DNA from: Hyphomonadaceae bacterium
GTDB taxonomy: Bacteria > Pseudomonadota > Alphaproteobacteria > Caulobacterales > Aquidulcibacteraceae
Direction: 5' to 3'
Assembly: GCA_023384105.1 (NCBI GenBank)
Contig: JAHDXR010000001.1
Location: 1 to 64,000, forward strand
DNA: 64,000 nucleotides
Position 1 is the stretch's first letter, and every line of letters begins with the position of its first letter. The notes under the pieces were generated by a model. It saw only the letters and a list, made by a program, of their open reading frames with translations, was not told the DNA's origin and did no database searches. Shown here piece after piece: positions 10,250 through 17,077 of the stretch. A program made the translations under genes and the position numbers.

Positions 10250-10912
10250 TTAGGCCGCGCTCCGCAGCCGCTTGATGTTGTCGGCGTAGGCGCTGGGATC
10301 GCCGCCGTACACGGCGGTGCCGGCGACCAGCGCCGTGGCGCCGGCGGCGATCACGCGGGGCGCGGTCTTCGCGTTCACGCCGCCGTCCACCTCCAGGATG
10401 ATGTCGCGGCCCGAGGCGTCGATCTTCTTGCGGATCGCTTCGATCTTCGGCAGCGCGGTTTCGATGAAGCTCTGGCCGCCGAAGCCGGGATTGACGCTCA
10501 TCACCAGCACGAGGTCGACGAGATCGACGATCGGATCGATCGCTTCGGCGGGCGTGCCGGGATTGAGCGAGACGCCGGCCTTCGCGCCCGTCGCCTTGAC
10601 CGCCTGCAGCGTGCGATGCACGTGCGGGCCGGCTTCGGGATGCACGGTGATGATGTCGGCGCCGGCGTCGCGGAACGCCTGGATGTAGGGATCGACCGGC
10701 GCGATCATCAGATGCACGTCGAACGGCAGCTTCGAGTGCGGGCGGATCGATTTCACCACGACAGGGCCGATCGAGATGTTCGGCACGAAGTGGCCGTCCA
10801 TCACGTCGACGTGGATCATGTCAGCGCCCGCCGCCTCCACGGCGCGCACTTCCTCGCCCAGCTTGGAGAAGTCCGCGGCGAGGATGGACGGTGCGATCAG
10901 CGGGGGGGCCAT
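10250..10912 (-). CDS. rpe: Ribulose-phosphate 3-epimerase
   Basis: Interconverts D-ribulose 5-phosphate and D-xylulose 5-phosphate in the pentose phosphate pathway. The 220-aa length and TIM-barrel motifs are standard: IAPSILAADF at the N-terminus, HVDVMDGHFVPN with the metal-binding Asp/His, VHPEAG, SVNPGFGGQSF and EVDGGVN. I place the start at the ATG at 10912 (MAPPLIAPSILAADF); the longer frame reads into the neighbouring antitoxin. It is followed after 5 bp by the heparinase-like gene, forming an operon. Confidence 0.96.
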   Translation of the reverse strand: MAPPLIAPSILAADFSKLGEEVRAVEAAGADMIHVDVMDGHFVPNISIGPVVVKSIRPHSKLPFDVHLMIAPVDPYIQAFRDAGADIITVHPEAGPHVHRTLQAVKATGAKAGVSLNPGTPAEAIDPIVDLVDLVLVMSVNPGFGGQSFIETALPKIEAIRKKIDASGRDIILEVDGGVNAKTAPRVIAAGATALVAGTAVYGGDPSAYADNIKRLRSAA

Positions 10913-10955
10913 GGCTTCGTGGTTAGCGGCGCAAGGACGCTGGCGCAAGGCGAGC

Positions 10956-11315
10956 CTACGCCCGTTTGCGCTTCTTGACCGTCTTCGCGGCCGGTTTCGC
11001 CGCCCGCTTGGTTGGACCGTGCACAAGAGCCCGCTTGACCGCCTCCGGCTCCCGATCGATCACCGTCAGCAGCACGCGCGCCGGCCCGTCCGGCAGCCGC
11101 GCGCCTTGCTCCCAGTTGCGCAGCGTCCCAATACTTACGCCGAAACGCCGAGCAAATTCCTCCTGCGTAAATCCCAGTTTCTTGCGAATGGCTGGAACGT
11201 CAGGGCTCTCCATGATTGTCACGCGCGCGCCGGTATCTTCACCGCGCGCAAAACGAAGCGCTTCCTGCGCTGCTTCGATAATTTGTCGGCCTGGCGTCTT
11301 CTTGGCCACCGTCAT
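10956..11315 (-). CDS. XRE-family antitoxin (helix-turn-helix) of a type II TA pair
   Basis: A 119-aa DNA-binding protein: a helical N-terminus, then an XRE helix-turn-helix at about residues 42-75 (KLGFTQEEFARRFGVS, TLRNWEQG), and a Lys/Arg/Ala-rich tail. It overlaps the 3' end of the upstream toxin gene by 4 bp (ATGA), the usual arrangement for toxin-first higBA-like modules. It should neutralise the toxin and repress the shared promoter at 11731-11775. Family resemblance is to antitoxins paired with RelE-fold toxins of the PF06296 type; the exact subfamily cannot be fixed by eye. Confidence 0.85.
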   Translation of the reverse strand: MTVAKKTPGRQIIEAAQEALRFARGEDTGARVTIMESPDVPAIRKKLGFTQEEFARRFGVSIGTLRNWEQGARLPDGPARVLLTVIDREPEAVKRALVHGPTKRAAKPAAKTVKKRKRA

Positions 11316-11704
11316 TTCCTTCGTTTGTACTCCGCCACAATTTCTGCAACCACGTCGGACAGTTCTTTCTTTTCCGTCGCTGTGAGGTCGGATTTCGCCG
11401 CCTTCACAAAGAACTTGAACAGGTACAGAGGGACGGTCTCGCTGTGAAAATAGTAGATCACGCGTCCGCCGCCGCGCTTGCCCCTGCCGCTCGCAGTCCA
11501 GCGCAGCTTGCGGACGCCGCCTGTGTTCTTGATGACGACACCCGCCTCGGGATTCGCCGCTAAAAAGACTTTCAACTCATCCAGTTCGTCGTCGTCCAAT
11601 ACGCCTGCGATATCGCGGACGAAGGCCGACAGCTCAACGATGGCGGTGAGCCTGGCTATGCGGCGCTCCTGAGACGGAATGTGCTCATGGTCATGATCCT
11701 GCAC
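11312..11704 (-). CDS. RelE/HigB-like toxin of a type II TA pair
   Basis: A 130-aa basic protein whose C-terminal two thirds match the RelE-type toxin fold: GVRKLRWTASGRGKRGGG, RVIYYFHSETVPLYLFKFF and a Lys-rich end. The family usually cleaves mRNA on the ribosome. The only start codon fitting the frame upstream is GTG at 11704, extending the N-terminus by about 30 residues relative to compact RelE proteins; translation may begin later. It is the first gene of the pair, with a promoter and direct repeats immediately upstream. Confidence 0.85.
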   Translation of the reverse strand: MQDHDHEHIPSQERRIARLTAIVELSAFVRDIAGVLDDDELDELKVFLAANPEAGVVIKNTGGVRKLRWTASGRGKRGGGRVIYYFHSETVPLYLFKFFVKAAKSDLTATEKKELSDVVAEIVAEYKRRK

Positions 11705-11730
11705 ACCACGCGCGGGGAAAGCGCGTGTGA

Positions 11731-11775
11731 ATTATAATACACCAATGACATACTAAGTCAATGACGTACTAAGCC
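11731..11775 (-). promoter_or_regulatory. Promoter and direct-repeat operator of the TA pair
   Basis: Read on the minus strand the segment contains TTGACT, 16 bp, TATTAT (or 19 bp to TATAAT), a far better promoter than anything else nearby. On the plus strand two 16-bp near-identical direct repeats, AATGACATACTAAGTC (11744-11759) and AATGACGTACTAAGCC (11760-11775), overlap the -35 region and the 3' end of rsmB. Tandem sites overlapping the promoter are typical of antitoxin autoregulation; binding itself is inferred. Confidence 0.7.
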
Positions 11776-13124
11776 CGCACCAGCCGCGCGGCGTAGAAGC
11801 CGTCGAGGCCGCCGATCTCGGGCCAGTGGCCGGGATGCGTGCGCATGTCGCCGTCGGACGTGACGAACGCGCTGGGGATTTCGCCGGCGCGGATCGGATC
11901 GCGGCGCCAGCCGGCGCGCAGCGCTTCGGCGACGACCGCCGGGCCTTCTTCCGGTTCGAGCGAACAGACGGCGTAGACCAGCGGCGCGCCGGGCTTCAGC
12001 AGCTTCGCGGCGGCGGCGATCAGCTTGGATTGCAAATCGGCAAGGCTGCGGATGTCGCTGGGCCGGCGCAGCCAGGCGACGTCGGGATGGCGCCGCAGCG
12101 TGCCGGTCGACGTGCAGGGCGCGTCGAGCAGGACGGCGTCGAACGGCTCGGCGCGGAAGTCGAGCGCGTCGGCGCAGATCACCTCCGCTTCGAGCTTGGT
12201 GCGGGCGAGGTTCTCGCGCAGGCGCTTGAGGCGCGCTTCGGACTTGTCGACCGCGGCGACCTCTGCGCCGGCGGCGGCGAGCTGCAGCGTCTTGCCGCCC
12301 GGCGCGGCGCAGAGATCGAGCACGCGCTTGCCGGCGACATCGCCGAGCAGGCGCATGGGCAGCGCAGCGGCGGCGTCCTGCACCCACCACGCGCCCTCGC
12401 TGAAGCCGGGGAGGGAGGCGACTCCTCTTGAGAGGAGCGTATCGCTCGACGTTTGTGCTGATCCCGTGCGCGCAAAATTATCGGCGTTGCGCATCGCCCC
12501 GCCCCCTGCCCCCTCCCCTCTGAGGGAGGGGGTTAGGCGCACGCTGCCTGTTGGCGTTACGGTTCCATCGAGCTTCTGCGCCCAGCTTTCGGGGTCGCTT
12601 TTCACGCTGATGTCGAGCGGCGGTTCTTGCAGCAGCGCCTGGGCGATGCGCGAGGCGGCTTCGCCGTAAGCGGCGCGCCAGCGCGTGTAGAGCCAGAGCG
12701 GCAGATCGGCGCCGGGCGGGAGCGCAGCGAGGATCTCGCCGCCGTCGCGGGCGACCTTGCGCAGCACGGCGTTGATGAGCTTGGCGAAGCCGCGCGCCTG
12801 GCGCAGCGCATTGGCGGCCTCCACCGTTTCGCCTACGGCGGCGTGGGCGGGCGTGCCGAGCACGAGCAGCTGCGTCGCGCCGAGGTGCAGCAGCGCGCGG
12901 GCGTGCTGGGCGCTTTCCGGCAGCGGCCGGTCGAGGAAGCGCGCGAGCACGGCGTTGACGCCGCCGAGACGGCGCAGGCCGGCGGTGACGAGAGCGCGGG
13001 CGAAGGCGCGGTCGCGGCCTTCGAGCGCGTCGAAGCTCGCGGTTTCGGCGAGCGCGTCTTCAAGCGCGCGGCCGCGGTCCATCACGGCGACGAGCAGTTC
13101 GGCGGCGGCGACGCGGGCGTTCAA
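11769..13124 (-). CDS. rsmB: 16S rRNA (cytosine(967)-C(5))-methyltransferase RsmB
   Basis: Methylates C967 of 16S rRNA using SAM. An N-terminal NusB-like domain (about residues 1-140) is followed by a Rossmann methyltransferase domain with LDLCAAPGGKT, VDKSEARLKRL, LDAPCTSTGT and the catalytic-cysteine motif YAVCSLEPEEG. The likely start is TTG at 13124, overlapping the DUF3108 stop (TTGA), which implies translational coupling; no ATG fits. About 36 residues between PTGSVRL and GVASLPGF have no counterpart in ordinary RsmB proteins and are encoded by a palindromic repeat inserted in frame (separate entry). The catalytic core is intact, so the protein may still work. Confidence 0.92.
   Translation of the reverse strand: MNARVAAAELLVAVMDRGRALEDALAETASFDALEGRDRAFARALVTAGLRRLGGVNAVLARFLDRPLPESAQHARALLHLGATQLLVLGTPAHAAVGETVEAANALRQARGFAKLINAVLRKVARDGGEILAALPPGADLPLWLYTRWRAAYGEAASRIAQALLQEPPLDISVKSDPESWAQKLDGTVTPTGSVRLTPSLRGEGAGGGAMRNADNFARTGSAQTSSDTLLSRGVASLPGFSEGAWWVQDAAAALPMRLLGDVAGKRVLDLCAAPGGKTLQLAAAGAEVAAVDKSEARLKRLRENLARTKLEAEVICADALDFRAEPFDAVLLDAPCTSTGTLRRHPDVAWLRRPSDIRSLADLQSKLIAAAAKLLKPGAPLVYAVCSLEPEEGPAVVAEALRAGWRRDPIRAGEIPSAFVTSDGDMRTHPGHWPEIGGLDGFYAARLVRA
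12420..12536. repeat. Palindromic repeat inserted in frame inside rsmB
   Basis: The segment is bounded by two palindromes: CTCCTCT-TG-AGAGGAG at 12422-12437 and CCCCCTCCC...GGGAGGGGG at about 12509-12532. The latter, with its CCCCGCCCC extension, is the same family as the repeats at 8322-8492 and 33405-33432. On the minus strand it encodes about 36 residues beginning TPSLRGEGAGGGAMRN that interrupt the RsmB linker without breaking the frame. Comparable in-gene palindromes are known from Rickettsia; here the host gene is an rRNA methyltransferase. Confidence 0.75.
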
Positions 13125-13912
13125 GGCGTGGACGTCAGCTGTATGTCGACGCGGGCGCGGCGGAAGCTGGCGAGGCGGATGGTGGCGCCGCCGGCGGAAA
13201 GCGGCGTGGCGATGCGCACCACCGGGGCGAAGGTGGTGTCGGGCATGAGCGCGAACCAGACTTCGCCGTGCGGGATGCGGCGGCGGCCGGCGTCGCGCTG
13301 CTCGAAGCCGGCGACGGCGATATAGGCGAGCGAGCACTTGAGCACGTCGCCTTCGTAGCCGGCGTGATCGTACCGGTCGATCTCGCCGCCGGCCAGCTCC
13401 ATCAGATAATGGAAGCGGCCGTCGAAGGTCGGGTAGGCGCCGGCGCAGCGGCGGCTCTGGCCGACATCGATCGACATCGCCACCATGGTCGAGAGCGGAT
13501 CGCGCGAGCGCCGACGCTGTTCGTCGCTGGCGGGCGGATCGCCCCAGAGCCGGTAGTTCGGCGTGATGGCGGCGGCGATGGCGCCGTCCTCGCTCGTCGT
13601 CATGCTGACGACGCGGCGCTTGCGGCTGTAGCGGTGGTCGAGATCGTAGCTGCGCCAGCGCACGACGCCGTTATGGATCAGGCCGGACGCGTGCGCGCGC
13701 AGGTTCGTGCGCTCGAACAGATTGAGCAGGCCGCGCGATTCCAGCGTGGCGGTGATGGCGTAGCTGTCTTCGGAAACGTCGGCGTCGACGGTGATGTGAC
13801 CGAGCGGGATGAGGCGCATGCCGACGCCGTCATAGCTGAGCGAGAAGCGGTCCGCTGCGGCGGGGCCGGCGCTCAGCGCGAGGGCGGCGAGGGCGAGAAG
13901 GGCGGCGCGCAT
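13121..13912 (-). CDS. DUF3108 domain-containing exported protein
   Basis: A 263-aa protein with a signal peptide (MRAALLALAALALSAGPAAA) and a beta-rich DUF3108 domain (FSLSYDGVGMRLIPLGHI near the mature start; SYDLDHRYSRKRR in the middle; GEVWFALMPDT near the end). The function of the family is unknown; its export suggests a periplasmic or outer-membrane-associated role. Its stop overlaps the TTG start of rsmB, so the two are translationally coupled. The frame is open further upstream but that part reads through a degenerate repeat. Confidence 0.85.
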   Translation of the reverse strand: MRAALLALAALALSAGPAAADRFSLSYDGVGMRLIPLGHITVDADVSEDSYAITATLESRGLLNLFERTNLRAHASGLIHNGVVRWRSYDLDHRYSRKRRVVSMTTSEDGAIAAAITPNYRLWGDPPASDEQRRRSRDPLSTMVAMSIDVGQSRRCAGAYPTFDGRFHYLMELAGGEIDRYDHAGYEGDVLKCSLAYIAVAGFEQRDAGRRRIPHGEVWFALMPDTTFAPVVRIATPLSAGGATIRLASFRRARVDIQLTSTP

Positions 13913-14015
13913 CGGGGCGGAGTGTAGTGGGGGAGGCTTTCGAGTCCATCCTGGGACTGTCGCCGGCGGGCCGTAGTACGCTTGCTTCGAATTCGGCGCG
14001 CGACGCTTCAACCCA

Positions 14016-14123
14016 AGTCATTCCGGACGCGCGGAGCGCGATCCGGAACCCAGGGCCGCCGCCGCGTCATTCGCCCTGGGTTCCGGGTCTGCGGCGCGTG
14101 CCGCGCCTCCGCCCGGAATGACT
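14016..14123. repeat. GTCATTCCGG-type intergenic inverted repeat (full copy)
   Basis: A 108-bp element starting AGTCATTCCGGACGCGCGGA and ending CCGGAATGACT, with internal arms GGAACCCAGGGC and GCCCTGGGTTCC. The same unit recurs at 14880, 18794 and 32306, and a diverged relative (GTCATCCTGG) at 20903 and 34689. It lies in the gap between two genes and is probably transcribed as a long hairpin. Confidence 0.85.
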
Positions 14124-14249
14124 GTGATGGGCGTGTGCGCGGAACGGCTTAAGACGGCGCAGGCCGGCGCTTCCGGAAAGCGCGCAGCACGAAAGGCTGC
14201 GCCGAGCGGGGGCTCGCGCAGTGCAAAGTTGCAGGACGTGCGGAAGGGC

Positions 14250-14738
14250 TCAGGAGCTGTCGGCGGCGGCGGGCGCAAGCGCCGGCGCCGAGACCAGCGC
14301 GACCGCCGCCGGCGCGGCGGCGATCAGGCGGAAGCGCGTGAGGCCGCGGCGCAGCCTGGCGGCGAAGCGGGCGATGTAGGGCTCGGGGTTCATCAGCACG
14401 TCGATCAGCCGCAGCACCCGCGCGCGCAGGCTGGCGTTGCGCAAGCGAATGCGCGCGCCCTTCACCATCAGCCGCATGTCGGCTTCGACCCGGCGAAAGC
14501 CGGGCCCGGCGCGCACGCGCGTGCGGCGCGGGCGCGGACGCACCCGGTTCAGCGCCAGCAGGAAGATGTAGAACTCGGCCAGGCGCTCGCGCCGGCGGAC
14601 GATGCGCTTCAGCGTGCGGCTGCGCCGCGGCGCGCCCAGGCGCGCGATCGCCGCCGCCAGCCGGCACAGCCACAGGACGGCGCAGGCGTAGAGCGCCTGC
14701 AGGTCGTCTTTGGGGGTGTGGGGGCGGGTGAAGGTCAT
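14250..14738 (-). CDS. Hypothetical basic protein
   Basis: A 162-aa ORF starting at ATG 14738 (MTFTRPHTPKDDLQALYAC). The protein is helical and very rich in Arg and Ala, with a hydrophobic stretch near residues 20-35 and another at the C-terminus (LIAAAPAAVALVSAPALA). I recognise no family. GC-rich DNA produces spurious Arg/Ala ORFs, but this one has coherent hydrophobic patterning, no competing frame and an ordinary gene-sized gap around it, so I keep it as probable. It stands alone between two repeat copies. Confidence 0.6.
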   Translation of the reverse strand: MTFTRPHTPKDDLQALYACAVLWLCRLAAAIARLGAPRRSRTLKRIVRRRERLAEFYIFLLALNRVRPRPRRTRVRAGPGFRRVEADMRLMVKGARIRLRNASLRARVLRLIDVLMNPEPYIARFAARLRRGLTRFRLIAAAPAAVALVSAPALAPAAADSS

Positions 14739-14879
14739 GCGCGGCAGTCTAAGCGCGCGCGGGGCCGGTCGGATTGATTTTGGGCGAGGCGCTGGCTGGG
14801 CTGGGGTTTTATGCGCGACGCTGCGGGACAGGGCGCGCGCGGATCCGGCGGGCGAGTCGGCGGGGGGCGCGTGCGCTGG

Positions 14880-14917
14880 AGTCATTCCGGACGCGCGCAG
14901 CGCGATCCGGAATGACT
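14880..14917. repeat. GTCATTCCGG-type repeat (minimal 38-bp copy)
   Basis: A perfect short form of the repeat: AGTCATTCCGG, a GCGC-rich centre, then CCGGAATGACT. It lacks the long middle of the full copies and overlaps the 3' flank of the MBL-like gene. Confidence 0.8.
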
Positions 14918-14939
14918 CGCGCTTTGCTTATCGCGTCGC

Positions 14940-15890
14940 TTAAAGCGCGCGGACGTTGATTTCGCTGTTGGCGAGCGGGAGTTCCACCAGCATGCCGACG
15001 CGGGCGGCGGCGACGTCGCTGAAGCCGGCGGCGCGCGCCTCGGCGATCTGGGTTTGCGCCGCGATCGGGTTTTCGGCGCCGGTGAGCACCATCATGCCGG
15101 TGTTGAGCGCCTGCGCGTTCGCGGCGGCTTCGGCGGCGGAGAAGCCGCCCGTCACCTGCGCCGTGCGCTGGGTTTCGGCGCCTTGCAGCACGACGTCGGC
15201 GTCGCGCGCCGCAGCCGCGGTGGCGACGCGGCCGTCGCCGCCGACGACGATCGAGCGGCCGCGATAGTCGAAGCGATAGCCGACGCGGCCCTCGAAGGCG
15301 TCTTCCTGCGTGGTGAAGGCGGAGACGACGAGGCCGTCGGCCTCGAACACGATCACCGAGCGGCCCGGCTCGGGCGAGGGGCCCCAGGCCTGCAGGCCGC
15401 GCGTGGCGCCGTCGAAGCCGCCGGCCTGGTTGAGGCCGTCGACCAGGCGCTGGGTTTCGGCGGGGCCGTAAACCGGCAGCAGCGTTTCGCCGCCGCGCGC
15501 GCTGGCGCCGTAGACGGCGCTCAGATCGGCGGCCTGCGGCAGATCGGCGTCCGTCAGCAGCACGGCTGCGAGGCGCTCCATCGGAATGTTGCGGCGGGCG
15601 AGCGAGGAGGCGGCGCCGGAGCCGGCGTCGACGATGAACATGCGCCCGGCCGCGACGACGGCGAGGCACGGCTTCTGTTCGGCGCTGTTGGGATCGCCGC
15701 AGACGATGGCGCGCAGCGCGGTCGAGTCGAACAGGTTGGCGCTGGCGGCCGCCTGCTGCTCCTCATAGGCGGCATAGGCGCGGGCGATGGCCTCCTGGCC
15801 CTCGGGCGTCTGCGAGCCGACGATCCAGCCGCCCCAGAACAGTCCCGACAGCGTCACGAAGATCGCGGACGATTTGCCGATCGCATTCAT
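14940..15890 (-). CDS. Metallo-beta-lactamase-fold protein lacking metal ligands
   Basis: A 316-aa protein with an N-terminal membrane anchor (residues 7-26, SAIFVTLSGLFWGGWIVG) and an MBL-like fold: RMFIVDAGSGAAS corresponds to the first beta-hairpin, and VLLTDADLPQAADLSAVYG stands where active enzymes have the Thr-His-x-His-x-Asp-His motif. None of the zinc-binding histidines is present, and the later GRSIVVGGDGR has Gly in place of the SGDT-type Asp region. I infer a catalytically dead membrane-anchored MBL-fold protein; ligand or partner is unknown. The start at 15890 gives the anchor; upstream codons add no sensible sequence. Divergent from murI. Confidence 0.7.
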   Translation of the reverse strand: MNAIGKSSAIFVTLSGLFWGGWIVGSQTPEGQEAIARAYAAYEEQQAAASANLFDSTALRAIVCGDPNSAEQKPCLAVVAAGRMFIVDAGSGAASSLARRNIPMERLAAVLLTDADLPQAADLSAVYGASARGGETLLPVYGPAETQRLVDGLNQAGGFDGATRGLQAWGPSPEPGRSVIVFEADGLVVSAFTTQEDAFEGRVGYRFDYRGRSIVVGGDGRVATAAAARDADVVLQGAETQRTAQVTGGFSAAEAAANAQALNTGMMVLTGAENPIAAQTQIAEARAAGFSDVAAARVGMLVELPLANSEINVRAL

Positions 15891-16112
15891 GTTCCGACCC
15901 CAATTTGTTAACGCGCGCCGCGGCGCGTTGACGTAAACCCCACCGAGCCTCACTAACCCAGGCCATGATTCTGGCAAACTCGGTTAAGGACTGGTTTCCA
16001 CAGTTGCGTGCTGGACTGCTTCGCGGCGTTTGCAAACCGCCAAAAGCAAATCCAAATCAGCAATTTGGTTAATAACCGAGCGCGATGGTCAGGCGCCCAA
16101 ATGGTTAACGCG
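15891..16112. promoter_or_regulatory. Divergent intergenic region between MBL-like gene and murI
   Basis: This 220-bp gap is more AT-rich than its neighbours, as expected for two divergent promoters. It has several TTAA motifs (GGTTAATAACC palindrome at 16067-16077, GGTTAACGC at 16103-16111), but none forms a clean TTAA-N7-TTAA pair. No gene is seen. Confidence 0.4.
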
Positions 16113-16943
16113 ATGAAGCGGGTGCTGGTGTTCGACTCCGGCGTCGGCGGGCTCTCGGTGCTCGATGCGGTCGCGGCGGCCGGCTACGCGCTGGAGCTGG
16201 ACTATGTCGCGGACAATGCCTGGCTGCCGTACGGGCTCAAATCGGACGCCGACCTGCGGGCGCGCGTGCCGGCGCTGCTGGCGCGGCTGGCGCAGCAATG
16301 GGCGCCGGACGCGGTGGTCGTAGCGTGCAATACGGCCTCGACCATCGCGCTCGACGCGGTGCGCGCGGCGGTCGCGGTTCCGGTCGTCGGCGTGGTGCCG
16401 CCGATCAAGCCGGCGGCGGCGCTGACGCGCACCGGCGCGATCGGGCTGCTGGCGACGCCGGCGACGGTGCGGCGCGCATACACGGATGATCTCATTCGCC
16501 AATTCGCGGCCGACGCGCGCGTGGTGCGGTTCGGCTCGGCGGCGCTGGTGGAGGCGGCGGAACGCAAGCTCGCCGGCGGCGAGGCCGATCCCGCCGCGGT
16601 CCGCGAAGCGGTCGAGGGCTTGTTCGCGGCGCCGGGCGGGGCCGAGATCGACGTGGTGGCGCTGGCGTGCACGCACTTTCCGCTGCTGGCGGAAGAGCTG
16701 AAGGCGGCGGCGCCGCGCGCGGCGGTGTGGCTCGATTCCGGCGAAGCGATCGCGCGGCGGGTGGCGAACGTGCTGATCGCGGAACCGGGCCAAGCGCGCG
16801 CCCGGCGCGCGGGCTTCACCGACGCCGGCGCCGCGCGCGGCGCGTTTCCCGCGTTCGCGGCGCGCGGGTTCGCCACCTTCGCGGAGATCGGGCCGGCGCC
16901 GGCGTTCGAAGCCTCGCCGATCGCGGACCGGGGTTGCGCCTGA
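16113..16943 (+). CDS. murI: Glutamate racemase
   Basis: Makes D-glutamate for peptidoglycan. The 276-aa protein has both catalytic cysteines in family context: VACNTAST near residue 72 and LACTHFPLL near 186, and the N-terminal DSGVGGLSVLDAV. I use the ATG at 16113; an in-frame ATG at 16101 would add four residues and neither has a strong ribosome binding site. A DUF262 gene follows after 134 bp. Confidence 0.95.
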   Translation: MKRVLVFDSGVGGLSVLDAVAAAGYALELDYVADNAWLPYGLKSDADLRARVPALLARLAQQWAPDAVVVACNTASTIALDAVRAAVAVPVVGVVPPIKPAAALTRTGAIGLLATPATVRRAYTDDLIRQFAADARVVRFGSAALVEAAERKLAGGEADPAAVREAVEGLFAAPGGAEIDVVALACTHFPLLAEELKAAAPRAAVWLDSGEAIARRVANVLIAEPGQARARRAGFTDAGAARGAFPAFAARGFATFAEIGPAPAFEASPIADRGCA

Positions 16944-17077
16944 CTCGTGTTGTTTCGGAAACATAAGTCATGCGCGTCAGCATTTCGGCGCCGCGCGCAT
17001 TGCGCCGCCGTCCCGCTCCGGTAACGATCCGGCCACAGAACACAACACCACACACAACACCACGCGGGGGAATGGGT

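Noticed and set aside
15891-16112. CtrA boxes between the MBL-like gene and murI
   Set aside because: Several TTAA motifs occur but none pairs at 7-bp spacing with a second TTAA.
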